A DNA stretch of 64,000 bases, taken from assembly GCA_963682175.1 (NCBI GenBank), contig OY821771.1:29160201-29224200 (forward strand), given 5' to 3'. The position numbers and the translations under genes are program-made. This document shows, piece after piece, positions 45,432 to 56,795 of this stretch (its first letter is position 1; each line of letters starts with the position of its first letter). The notes beneath the pieces are model-generated. The model saw only the letters and a program-made list of their open reading frames with translations. It did not search any database and was not told the DNA's origin. Source of the stretch: Triglochin maritima (lineage: Eukaryota; Streptophyta; Magnoliopsida; Alismatales; Juncaginaceae).

Positions 45432-46620
45432 TGATGGAAATTAAATTTATACCGCAAGTGCACGACGTCAATGAAGACGTGGCAAGTACGGGTCGAACAC
45501 AAGGAGGGAGAGATATTGTTATTTTTGTGATTTTCGATTAAGGAAGAAAGAGAGAAATAAGTTTGGTTTTGAGATTTTTTGGTTTTTAATTTTCTAAAGC
45601 ACGAAACATGAACAAATAAAACTACTACAAGAACAAAGATGGTGAATTCCGTTGGTGGAGGTTTAGATATCGGGCTTTGATTAGAGAAATCTGAAACTTA
45701 TAATAAATAACATTAGTTATAAAGCATTACATGATAAATGATTCAACATAAACTCAAGTAATCAAAATATACTAATACGAAATTGAAATAATAACATCAT
45801 TCTCTTCTCATCACCCTAAATCCGTCACCCCCACCATTTGGAAAGAGTTAGAAACTCATGGATGGAAGGAAGGAGAAGGGGTCCTAGAGAAACTACAAAA
45901 GAAAACTAAAAAAACACAAAAATAAAAGAAAAGAGTTTTATTGCTAAAATATGGAATAAACAAAAGCTCCCTACAACATCGTTTCCGAGACTATTTATAG
46001 CCGATACAAGGAACCCTAATACAAAATAGGAACGTACACGTGTCAATACACGACTGGACAAAATCCGGGGCCACGGATCGCAAGGGGTGCGCCGTTTCCG
46101 CCGCACAATACATGTAAGATGCGGCGATTTCGCCGCAATATCTGCTCTGATTTAAGCCGGATTTTTCCTGTGTGTTTATGGTATGATTTAAATGTCCTTT
46201 GCGCATCGAGATGATTTCTTTCCTTTCTTTTGAGCTCCGAATTAATTCTTTGTATATTTGGAGATCCAAATTGATTTTTTAGAACTTCTCCAAAATAATA
46301 TTTTGGTCCTTGCAGTCGGGTCCTTGGCTTTTTGCAATTAAGTCCCTGGCTACGTTTGTGCTTAAGTCCTTGGCCTTTTTGTAATTAGGTCTTTGAATGC
46401 TTTTATGCTTGGATGGACTTCCATTTGAATCCCGATAATCTTGAACTTGGTCTTTCTGCTAGAAATGAGTCTCTTGCACGCATTTATGCTCAGGAAATGG
46501 GTAATTTGCATTCAGGTCCTTGTATTCTGTAAATAAGACTAAACACATACCTTAGTAGCATTTATTGATATAAAATTAATCTAAATGAAAGACATATGAT
46601 GCAATGTATGCAATGCATCA
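45432..46620 (-). repeat. X2 3' LTR
   Basis: 1,189 bp, TGATGGAAATTAAATTTATACC to ...CAATGCATCA. The GCGGCGATTTCGCCGC palindrome lies at about 46120-46136. Confidence 0.9.
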
Positions 46621-46638
46621 AATACCCCCACACCTAGA

Positions 46639-46738
46639 TTTTGCTAGTCCCTAGCAAAACAGAATATAAGAGAAAATGAAAACAGGGAAATCCTAACTCA
46701 CTTTCGTAGGAATCACGGTTGCACTTAGCATGTGCAAC
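46639..46738 (-). other. Conserved hairpin cluster beside the X2 polypurine tract
   Basis: Same three stems as in X1: TTTTGCTAG/CTAGCAAAA (46639-46659), TCCTA/TAGGA (46691-46711) and GTTGCAC/GTGCAAC (46718-46738). Confidence 0.7.
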
Positions 46739-47908
46739 AAGCCTTTAAACCCCCAAGTTTCCTTAGAGGATGAGTTTTGTCTTGTGAGGGTTTTCAGTTG
46801 ACACACCCACAAAGTCTTAGTTCAACATTTCACTAATCACTCTCAATATCTCCACCTCAACCTTATACATCTCACTTAGAATTCTTGCATGCTCATTATA
46901 CAAATCTAACTTATAAAAAGTTTGACTTGGTCTTTGTTCTTCCAACATTCACACCACTAACCCTTCTACACATGTTATCACTTAAATTATTTTGCACGCC
47001 TCCTCTGGTGGTGAAGTATCATTCGGATCAACCATGACATGGATCATTCTTTTAGCTTTGGGCATTGAGTATCTTAAAATATTTTTTTTCCGTGATTCAA
47101 CACATTTACTTTTTGACACTTTTACCCTTTTTGCATTCGTGTAGCGAGTTTGGTCGATAATCCCGAGCTGGCAGACTCAAGTTACCTGGTTTTAAGATAC
47201 CCCTACGGACCAGTGACTCGAAGGCTTGGGCTTTTGTAATCATTTTGCAAAATGTGCTTTCCTCACTTTTATTCCTCTTTTATTTTCCTCAAGGCTTAAT
47301 TGCTATTAGAAGTCCACACTTCCCGGTATATTTTCCTCAACCTCTGTATTTTATCAACCACTTCAAAGATTTGATTCATCCAATTTAAGTGCATACATGT
47401 CTTAAATGGCAATGGGTTATTTCTTTGGAACTTAGATTTATGTCATAATTTCTACAAGCAGAACTATATAATAAGGAACAAAAACTCAATGCAATTTGTA
47501 TACGGGTTTTGGCAGTTCAATCTTAAGCTATGTCATGGAACAATGATTTTTTTTAAACAAACATAATATATAGATAGATAAACACCCCCACACCTAAATC
47601 ATGCATTGTCCTCAATGAATGTGAGAAAGATACTACATGGATTTATGCATGAAAAAGGAAAGATCTCACCAACGTGAAGTACACAGGAAAGTTCATGGCT
47701 ATGTTGATGGACAAAACACGAATTCCCTCAAAACCTGTGAGATGCTAAAGAAGGGATTCAAATACGGGAAACAAATGAGGCCCAAACAAACGATGCTCAC
47801 TGAAGGAGTCTTTTGTTGTACTTTTATATATATATATATAATTATGTACAAACATAAGTTCCCATCTTCATTTGTCAAAAGACATCAACGGGGAACCTCA
47901 AAAGTGGG
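46739..47908 (-). other. X2 3' noncoding region
   Basis: Parallels 24087-25249 of X1, including the GTGTAGCGAGTTTGG block and the CATGCATTGTCC block. A short (TA)n tract stands near 47825. No coding frame. Confidence 0.6.
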
Positions 47909-48239
47909 TCAGTGCACTTGGAAAGGGAACATGACACCACGCGGGGCCAGAATATTCATGTGTGGGCCCCCTTCACAAAGAGCACAAGATGAAATAAGAG
48001 GTTCATCAATTGGACGCAAAGGCGTCTCATACAAAGGATCAAACTGAAAGAGCTTGAACCTCTCGAGAGTTTGGGAAATAAGGGGCAACGGAAGAAGAGT
48101 TTCTCCCGTTGCGATGCTGAAGTTATGATCGTCAATCCAAACTCTCCAACCATCTGGCTGGTGCGTCGGAGCGAGGTCAAGAACCTCGTTAGGCAAGTCC
48201 GACTCACCAGGCGAACAAAAGGTGGGTCTCATACCCAAG
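47909..48239 (-). pseudogene. X2 gag-like gene, C-terminal piece
   Basis: Reads GMRPTFCSPGESDLPNEVLD through WRVWIDDHNF to the terminal FPFQVH. It was cut from the rest of the gene by Y, whose target GTATC lies inside the LEDTLG codons. Confidence 0.88.
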
Positions 48240-48244
48240 GTATC

Positions 48245-49783
48245 TGATTGATCGTTTTATATTTAACCGCAAGTGCACGGCCGCGTTGAAGCGGTGGCAA
48301 ATACGGGTCGTCCACTGGGAGGTGTGTCGACACTTGGTTTGTGCGAAGGCGAGAGGTAAAGAAAGGGAAGAAAGGTTGGTTACACTAAACTACACTAAGA
48401 TGCAAATGGAAATGGAGATAAGCAATAAACTAAGCCCCAAAGGGGGTAGAGAACTGATGTGAACATAAAGATGTGTGTGTGTGTTCAATTAAGCTCCTCA
48501 TAACATGTAGTGCATGAAATCATAAAACTACATCCAATCTTGCCTCTACATGAATTAAGATAAGACTACATCATTAAAACATACAAGACAATGATTGGAA
48601 TGAAGCTACATGAACTCAAGTATAAAGACTAGACCCTACTATGCCTCTACATGAATTAAGATTTCACTACATCATTAAAACATACAAGACATTAGCTAAG
48701 GTAAAGGCAACAAGAGCACATACATTACAAATTGTGTTTCCAATATTAACTTCATCCATATCCTAACCTTATCATTCCCCATAAAATAGGTCCACTAATC
48801 AAAGCATAAGCTAAGCTTCATTCAAGAGCATTAGCATATCAAAGATAAGAGTGGAGACCCATTAGATGGTTATGGAAATCATATAAAGCTCAATGGATAA
48901 AAATAACACACACTTAATACACTACATAATTATATCACATATTTCTCCACCCCCTAAATGGGGATGGAACTACTCACTACTCATTACACTACTGATTAGA
49001 CTAAGTAAAGAAAACATTTAACTAAGATACTAAAATTACTAAACAAGAAATTAAACAAAGTAAAGCAACCCACACAAAACAAACAACATAACAAAACAAG
49101 ATTAAAAGAAACAAATAAACTTTTATTAACAATGACTCACATTGAAGGTAGCATCCTTCTCCACCTTGAGTTATTGCTTCAAGGCTCACTCCTTAGTAGA
49201 GAGAATGCCACCAAACAATGGGTAATTACAATGGAAGGTGAAGAGTTCTATTTATAAGCATGGAAAAAGCTAATCGGGGACAATCCTCCGATGTGGGATT
49301 AAACCAATACCAAAAATAGACTAAGAATACACTAATACAAGCCCAGCACAAATCTTAGCGGATCTGGAGACATATGGACCGCCAATTAGCGGTCCAAGAC
49401 CGCCAATTGGCGGTCTATAAGCTTTGGATTCATCTGGGATTTGTTTTGGGCTTTGCTGGTGGTCTTTGTTGGTCCTGGTTGCATCTACTTGGTTTGTTGG
49501 AGCTCCGACCCGAATCGAATTGCCAAAATACTCCCCATGATGGTGTGGAGTTTCCTACTTTGCTCTTAGGTCCTTCTGTCTTACGATCAGGTCCTTCTGT
49601 CTTGCATCTTGGTCCCCAGGTCTCACAATTAAGTCCTTTTTCCTGCTTTTGGGTCCTTTCATGGCTCTTCTCTTCAAACCTCTTTATTTCTGAAAACTAA
49701 ACATAAAACTCGTCACATAGCATTGCTTAGGTGTAAGATAATGGATATAAGATACAAATATAAGCATGAAATGATGTCAATCA
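48245..49783 (-). repeat. Y 3' LTR
   Basis: TGATTGATCGTTTTATATTTAA to ...GATGTCAATCA. U3 palindromes GGACCGC/GCGGTCC (49376-49395) and ACCGCCAATTGGCGGT (49399-49414) are present. Confidence 0.92.
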
Positions 49784-49802
49784 AATACCCCCACACCTAA
49801 GT

Positions 49803-49905
49803 TTTTGCTAGTCCCGAGCAAAACAAAGAAAGAGAAAAGCAAACGAGAAACAAGAAATCCTAACTCACTTTCGTAGGAATCACGGTTGCACTTAGCACGT
49901 GCAAC
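49803..49905 (-). other. Conserved hairpin cluster beside the Y polypurine tract
   Basis: TTTTGCT...AGCAAAA (49803-49823) with one pair of X's stem lost, then TCCTA/TAGGA (49858-49877) and GTTGCAC-TTAGCAC-GTGCAAC (49885-49905). In the third hairpin the only visible change from X lies in the loop. Confidence 0.7.
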
Positions 49906-51447
49906 AAGTCGTTAAACCTCTTTGTTGCCAAGGAGGAGGAGTGTTGTCTCCTGAGGGTTTTCAGCAGATATACCCACAAAATCCGAACAAGATGCATTAT
50001 TCAATCTAGACCTCGACTCGTTGGAAATATTTTGTCGATCAATGGACGCGGTAATCCTACGGGCCGACTCTATATAGGTAATCAGTCCACACCTAGCCTA
50101 ATAAACCATTCGTGCAAGTTAAATAAGAAATTAAGTGAAAGACATGGACAACCTCAAGATCCTCAAGTGATACAAAGTGTAAGGTCCATTAAGGTTCTTA
50201 TTTGCATTACAATATTTTTTTCTTTTTGTTTATTTTCACAATTTTTTTTCTTCTTTTTTTTTCTTTTTATTAGTTGGAGCTTCGTTCTCCCAGGGTCAGG
50301 TTTCATGCATCATTGCCCATGAGGACTTACACTATCACGTACACCTTTCCCCAAATCTCCACATAGGGCAATCCCTACCACCCGTGTAACGGGAGTTCGG
50401 TCGGCGCATCCCAAGTCAGATGACTCGAAAGCACCAGGCACAAAGTCCCCTCAGACCTACTTTCCCGAGTGATAGGAGCCGTGCGAGAAGAGAGAACACC
50501 TACTCACTTATTTCTTATCTACACATGAACCAAAACCCCTACACTAATGTCTCACAACAGGATTTAAAGGGTCATTGACTACAACAAACTTCCTTAATTT
50601 AACATACACGAATTATTGACTCACTAGGTTCAGGGTGGACTTCATTAAATGTTTGAGCACAGAAACCGTATGATTACTCACCCCAAGGGAAAACTGGGGT
50701 GCATCCTAACGACTCGATAAATCCTAAAGTCACTGTACTAGATATCCTAATGCATCAAGTTCAAGACAATTTTGGGAGCTTTCTTTTTACTTTGCCTCTC
50801 AATGGTTTTGCACATGCTAAACACACGCAAAACCCACAAAACATTTTCTTTCGCAAACACATGAAGATTTTGAAAGAAATGTGAAAATTTTGAAGCACTA
50901 GGCAAACAAAAGAAGACAAGTCACCCAAGGATCATGGCAAGCAGATATATCGATATTAAATGCAGCACACTAACATGACCCTAACAATGCAAACAAAAGA
51001 AAAAAAAATCAAAAGAAAAAACTCGACTATGTACACACGTAAAACACCCCCCACACCTACTTCATGCATTGTCCTCAATGAATGCAAGCAAGATACTACA
51101 TGGATTGATGCATAAAAAGGAGAGATCTCACCAACATGAAGTACAAAGGGAAGTGCAAGGTCATGTATAACCCGAATTCCCTCAAAACCTGTGAGATGCT
51201 AAAGAAGGGATACAAATACGTGAAAGAAATGGAGCCCAAATACACAAGGGTTGGGGCTCAAAACAATCGATGCTCACTGAAGGAGTCTTTTATTGTACTT
51301 CTTTTCTTTTCTTTTTCTGTTTTTCCTTTCTTTTTCTTTTTTTTCTTTTTTTTTGTTTTTTTTCTTTTTTTTTTATATAACTATGTACAAACATAAGTTC
51401 CCATCTTCATTTGTCAAAAGACATCAAATGGGAACCTCAAGAGTGGG
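49906..51447 (-). other. Y 3' noncoding region with pyrimidine-rich tract
   Basis: No coding frame. 51298-51376 is almost purely T and C (TTTTCTTTTT), that is, an A/G tract on the element's sense strand lying just past the gag-like stop. Blocks shared with X include CATGCATTGTCCTCAATGAATG near 51062. Confidence 0.6.
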
Positions 51448-52959
51448 TCAATGCACTTGGAAAGGGAACATGACACCATGCGGGGCCAGAATACGCATGC
51501 GTGGGCCCCCTTCACAGAGAGCACCAGATGAAATGAGAGGTTCATGAATTGGACGCAAAGGCGTCTCATTCAAAGGATCAAACTGAAAGAGCTTGAACCT
51601 CTCGAGAGTTTGGGAAATAAGGGGCAACGGAAGAAAAATATCTCCCGTTGCGGAACTGAAGTTATGATCATCAATCCAAACTCTCCAACCAACAGGCTGG
51701 TGGGTCGGAACGAGGTCAAGCACCTCGTTATGCATGTCCAACTCACCAGGAGAACAGGAAGTGGGTCTCATACCCAAAGTATCCTCCAAGGAACTCCTAA
51801 TACCCTCATGAGCAATGTAGTTGTTTGATGTTCCATCATTTCCAAGATGATCAGGAACAATAGTGAGAGGCAAACTCTCATCAGGTTGTTTGAAATTGAG
51901 GGTACTAGGGAGCTCTTGCTCCACCAGAGGTGAGTCCTTAGGAGGTACAACAATAAGATCATGTGGCTCCAGGGCCACGGGACAAGAAGATAAGGCACAT
52001 TCCTGTGCCGACTCATAAAGAAGCTGGTCCATAGTATTCTCAATTGGAATCGAATCCTCCACCAAGTGATCGTGAATTGAAACCCCAAGTCCCTTAGACT
52101 GACTAGGAGTTTGACTTTGAAAGATTGTGCTTTGAATTTTTGGATGTGGTGGTGGTTCGATTTCAGAAGATAAATCCTCATGTTGACAAGAAAGGTTACC
52201 CTCCTCACGTTCATGGAATTGTTGTGTCATCTGACTCACTTGCATTTCCATATTTTGCAAGGAATTCAAGTTGGACTTCAATAAAGTTTGAGTGGTTTCC
52301 ATGAACGTTTGGAGGGTTTGTTTTAAGGAATCAAATCTGGGGTCAACAGTGAGGTCCAAGTCAGAGCTTGGGAAATTTTGGGGTTGGGTGTTGATGGGCT
52401 GAGAATGAGTCCAATGATTTGAAGTGGGGTGTTGGTAGAATTCTGGGTATTCGGGAGGAGGATACGGGGGTGAAAATGAGGTATAAGATTTTGGATAAGA
52501 ATTGTCTCCCCACGAATCCATCACTCTCGGGTTATACGCGGATGCGTAATGGTCACATTGAGCATTTTGGGAAAATGTATGCTCATACTCAGGCTCAGGG
52601 GGAACATAAGGACATTCCCCGATAACATGACCACTTAACCCACAACAGTCGGACGGTACGGCTACTGGAGCCACCGGTGCACTTATGTCGTCTGCCATAC
52701 GCATGAAAGAGGCCAAAGTTTGTTGTAATGTCTCAGTTTGTTGACCAGCATATGATCCGGCATAACTAGATTGTGGTCTAGCAGTCGGTGCCTCTCTCAT
52801 GTTACCCCAATATGAAGACTGCTCAGTCACAAAATTGCGATCATCCCAACCATACGGGGTGTTAGTCTGAGCCACCCCAGGTTGCATGGGTCCGGAGTAC
52901 CAGGGAGAATCGTCCTGGTCCCAACAATGATATGGATGGTCGCCCATGTAACCATCCAT
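51448..52959 (-). CDS. Y gag-like protein, 503 aa
   Basis: The intact frame from ATG at 52959 (MDGYMGDHPYHCWDQD) is an obvious homologue of the X1 protein over its whole length. The knuckle is altered: the first Cys is Ser (S103 D C C106 GLSGH111 VIGE C116), so canonical CCHC zinc binding is probably lost. A longer heptad-like stretch (LKSNLNSLQNMEMQVSQM) replaces the shorter one in X. The C-terminus FPFQVH is conserved. The frame is open upstream of the ATG for at least 24 codons, but without another ATG. No pol follows. Confidence 0.8.
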   Translation of the reverse strand: MDGYMGDHPYHCWDQDDSPWYSGPMQPGVAQTNTPYGWDDRNFVTEQSSYWGNMREAPTARPQSSYAGSYAGQQTETLQQTLASFMRMADDISAPVAPVAVPSDCCGLSGHVIGECPYVPPEPEYEHTFSQNAQCDHYASAYNPRVMDSWGDNSYPKSYTSFSPPYPPPEYPEFYQHPTSNHWTHSQPINTQPQNFPSSDLDLTVDPRFDSLKQTLQTFMETTQTLLKSNLNSLQNMEMQVSQMTQQFHEREEGNLSCQHEDLSSEIEPPPHPKIQSTIFQSQTPSQSKGLGVSIHDHLVEDSIPIENTMDQLLYESAQECALSSCPVALEPHDLIVVPPKDSPLVEQELPSTLNFKQPDESLPLTIVPDHLGNDGTSNNYIAHEGIRSSLEDTLGMRPTSCSPGELDMHNEVLDLVPTHQPVGWRVWIDDHNFSSATGDIFLPLPLISQTLERFKLFQFDPLNETPLRPIHEPLISSGALCEGGPRMRILAPHGVMFPFQVH

Positions 52960-54072
52960 CTCAACAGAGAACTCCCGAGTCGACCACTCGCACCACCATG
53001 AGGCTAAACTCGCAAAAAGTGCTCGACTCAACCCTAAAACGCTACTAGAGAGTGTAAAGGGGAGGAGACTAAAACATAGAAGTAGGTGAGAAGAAGATGA
53101 CTCAGAGGAGAAGGGAAGAATCCCTAAAGCTAGCGTGGGTAGAGGGATCAGGAAGAAGCCTAACTAGCAAGCACGACTCAAACAATGAAAGGCAATGGGT
53201 CCTTAGGCTAGACGACGCCTAACTTCGAGGTCACTAGCCTCGACACGTCTCACCTCCCTACAACGAGGACCACAATGCCCAGCAAGTGATACCAGATCCG
53301 GAGATCCAGTACCTCCTACTATCGACAAGGTAGTCAACGCCGATCAGGTCATGACGGTCTCAACTAGATTACTCTCCTAGTGCGCCCGCAATCCTAGGGC
53401 CAATGTCTACTTGCTTTTAGTTAAGGCTTTATTAAGAGTGGTTTTTGGGGCCAAGGGAAGGGTGATGAAATCCCCACCTTATCTTTTATGGGACAACCCC
53501 TCCTTAGTAGCGATTTAATCCTAGATCTAGCAATCAATCGCTCCAATCAAACGCTCTGTCACTCTTGTCCTGATGCAATTCCTACTAACTAATGCATGGG
53601 CATACAAGATGCATGAATGAGTGTAGGAAATGCGTACCTCACGCCAGCACTCAACAACTGAAAAGAAAGCTAAAAGAAAAGACAACAATATGCCTAAGTC
53701 AATACATGATGCGTGACCTAAACAAATAAGAACGTCTAGTCCTTTGCTTTGGATTTTAAGGCCAAGTTGATTAATGGGGGAGTGATTAATGATCTGGGAG
53801 CAAACCAGAAGTCACAGCATGCAAAATAGGGCTCCCAGATAACAAAAATTGCAACACTAACTACCAGAAAAAATTACAAGGCAAGAAACTCTCACCAGGC
53901 CGCCAATTGGCGGTCTTCAACCGCTGATTGGCGGTCTGTTTAGGTCGTCTCTTCCTCAAACTTCTCCAGTAGCCTCCCCTTGATCTTGTGGTTCCCTGAA
54001 ACTAAGAAAAACTGAAAACAAAAAAATTAAAAACCCCTCGAATCGTCCAAACCAACGTCTGGACAGAGCACC
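52960..54072 (-). other. Y 5' leader with palindromes
   Basis: Untranslated leader of about 1.1 kb. CCGCCAATTGGCGG, a perfect 14-bp palindrome (53900-53913), and the degenerate ACCGCTGATTGGCGGT (53920-53935) lie about 140-175 nt downstream of the primer site and repeat the motif found in the Y LTR. Confidence 0.75.
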
Positions 54073-54090
54073 TCCCCGGCAACGGCGCCA
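54073..54090 (-). other. Primer binding site of Y (tRNA-Asp type)
   Basis: The minus strand reads TGGCGCCGTTGCCGGGGA, six bases after the 5' LTR end. Confidence 0.85.
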
Positions 54091-54096
54091 AAAACT

Positions 54097-55635
54097 TGAT
54101 TGATCGTTTTATATTTAACCGCAAGTGCACGGCCGCGTTGAAGCGGTGGCAAATACGGGTCGTCCACTGGGAGGTGTGTCGACACTTGGTTTGTGCGAAG
54201 GCGAGAGGTAAAGAAAGGGAAGAATGGTTGGTTACACTAAACTACACTAAGATGCAAATGGAAATGGAGATAAGCAATAAACTAAGCCCCAAAGGGGGTA
54301 GAGAACTGATGTGAACATAAAGATGTGTGTGTGTGTTCAATTAAGCTCCTCATAACATGTAGTGCATGAAATCATAAAACTACATCCAATCTTGCCTCTA
54401 CATGAATTAAGATAAGACTACATCATTAAAACATACAAGACAATGATTGGAATGAAGCTACATGAACTCAAGTATAAAGACTAGACCCTACTATGCCTCT
54501 ACATGAATTAAGATTTCACTACATCATTAAAACATACAAGACATTAGCTAAGGTAAAGGCAACAAGAGCACATACATTACAAATTGTGTTTCCAATATTA
54601 ACTTCATCCATATCCTAACCTTATCATTCCCCATAAAATAGGTCCACTAATCAAAGCATAAGCTAAGCTTCATTCAAGAGCATTAGCATATCAAAGATAA
54701 GAGTGAAAACCCATTAGATGGTTATGGAAATCATATAAAGCTCAAGGGATAAAAATAACAGACACTTAATACACTACATGATTATATCACATAATTCTCC
54801 ACCCCCCAAATGGGGATGGAATTACTCACTACTCATTACACTACTGATTAGACTAAGTAAAGAAAACATTTAACTAAGATACTAAAATTACTAAACAAGA
54901 AATTAAACAAAGTAAAGCAACCCACACAAAACAAACAACATAACAAAACAAGATTAAAAGAAACAAATAAACTTTTATTAACAATGACTCACATTGAAGG
55001 TAGCATCCTTCTCCACCTTGAGTTATTGCTTCAAGGCTCACTCCTTAGTAGAGAGAATGCCACCAAACAATGGGTAATTACAATGGAAGGTGAAGAGTTC
55101 TATTTATAAGCATGGAAAAAGCTAATCGGGGACAATCCTCCGATGTGGGATTAAACCAATACCAAAAATAGACTAAGAATACACTAATACAAGCCCAGCA
55201 CAAATCTTAGCGGATCTGGAGACATATGGACCGCCAATTAGCGGTCCAAGACCGCCAATTGGCGGTTTATAAGCTTTGGATTCATCTGGGATTTGTTTTG
55301 GGCTTTGCTGGTGGTCTTTTTTGGTCCTGGTTGCATCTACTTGGTTTGTTGGAGCTCCGACCCGAATCGAATTGCCAAAATACTCCCCATGATGGTGTGG
55401 AGTTTCCTACTTTGCTCTTAGGTCCTTCTGTCTTACGATCAGGTCCTTCTGTCTTGCATCTTGGTCCCCAGGTCTCACAATTAAGTCCTTTTTCCTGCTT
55501 TTGGGTCCTTTCATGGCTCTTCTCTTCAAACCTCTTTATTTCTGAAAACTAAACATAAAACTCGTCACATAGCATTGCTTAGGTGTAAGATAATGGATAT
55601 AAGATACAAATATAAGCATGAAATGATGTCAATCA
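54097..55635 (-). repeat. Y 5' LTR
   Basis: 1,539 bp. U3 palindromes at 55228-55247 and 55251-55266 precede (in minus sense) the TATA box at 55101-55110. Confidence 0.92.
55101..55110 (-). promoter_or_regulatory. TATA box of Y 5' LTR
   Basis: The minus strand reads CTTATAAATA, about 120 bp downstream of the U3 palindromes. Confidence 0.7.
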
Positions 55636-55640
55636 GTATC

Positions 55641-56795
55641 CTCCAAGGAACTCCTAATACCCTCATGAGCAATGTAGTTGTTTGATGTTCCATCATTTTC
55701 AAGATGATCAGGAACAATAGTGAGAGGCAAACTCTCATCAGGTTGTTTGAAATTGAGGGTGCTAGGGAGCTCTTGCTCCACTGGAGTTGAGTCCTTAAGA
55801 GGCACAACATGAAGATCATGTGGCTCAAGGGCCACGGGCCAAGAAGATAAGGCACAATCTTGGGCCGACTCATGATGAAATTGGTCCATGTTATTCTCAA
55901 TGTGTATCGAATCCTCCACTAAGTGATCGTGAATTGAAACCCCAAGTCCTTCAGACTGACTAGGAGTTTGACTTTGAAAGATTGTACTTTGAATTTGTGG
56001 ATGTGGTGGTGGTTCGATATGAAAAGATGAATCCTCATGTTGACAAGAAAAGTTACTCTCCTCACGTTTACGTAATTGCTGCGACATTTGACTCAATTGC
56101 AGTACCATATTTTGTACGGACTGTTGAGTGGTTTCCATGAACGTAAGGAAAGTTTGTTCCAGGGAATCAGGTACGCGGTCAACTATGAGGTTCAAGTCAG
56201 AGCTTGGGAAATTTTGAGGTTGGGTGTTGGTGGGCTGAGAATAAGTCCAATGATTTGAAGTGGGGTGTTGGTAGAATTCTGGGTATTCGGGAGGAGGATA
56301 CTGAGGTGAAAATGAAGTATAAGAATTTGGATATGAATTGTCTCTCCACGAATCCATCACTCTCGGGTTGTACGCGGATGCGTAATAGTCATATTGAGCA
56401 TTTTGGGAAAAGGTGTGCTCATACTCAGGCTCTGGGGGAACATAAGGACATTCCCTGATAACATGACTACTCAACCCACAACAGTCGCACGGTATGGCTA
56501 CTGGAGCCACCGGTGCACTCATGTCGTCTGTCCTACCCATGAAGGATGCCAAAGTTTGTTGTAATGTCTCAGTTTGTCGACCATCATATGATCCAACATA
56601 ACTAGATTGTGGTCTAGCAGTCGGTGCCTCTCTCATGTTACCCCAATATGAAGATTGCTCAGTCACACAATTAGGATTGTCCCAACCATATGGGGTGTTA
56701 GTCTGAGCCACCCCAGGTTGCATGGGTCCGGAATACCAGGACGAATTGTCCTGGTCCCAACAATGATATGGATGGTTGCCCATGTAACCATCCAT
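55641..56795 (-). pseudogene. X2 gag-like gene, N-terminal piece
   Basis: From ATG 56795 (MDGYMGNHPYHCWDQD) through a complete knuckle C-DC-C-GLSS-H-VIRE-C and the Gln-rich coiled stretch to SSLEDT, where Y interrupts it. The frame is open up to the break, so the gene appears to have been intact until Y inserted. Confidence 0.88.

Larger units (their letters stand above)
48245..55635 (-). mobile_element. Element Y: gag-only LTR retrotransposon, 7,391 bp
   Basis: LTRs of equal length (48245-49783 and 54097-55635, 1,539 bp each) with about a dozen differences by eye, bounded by GTATC (48240-48244 and 55636-55640). It has an exact tRNA-Asp-type primer site and one gag-like ORF but no pol. Its gag-like protein is clearly related to that of X, while most of the LTR is different. 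Only the terminal part with ACCGCAAGTGCACGG and GGCAAATACGGGTCG is shared. It is inserted in the gag-like gene of X2. Confidence 0.93.

Noticed and set aside
49374..49700. 108-codon frame conserved twice (also 55226-55552)
   Set aside because: Both copies are the same LTR of Y; conservation reflects LTR identity, not coding, and the frame is antisense to the element.
54096..54314. Plus-strand frame beginning MIDRFIFNRKCTAALKRW
   Set aside because: It lies wholly in the noncoding end of the Y LTR and recurs only where the LTR recurs.
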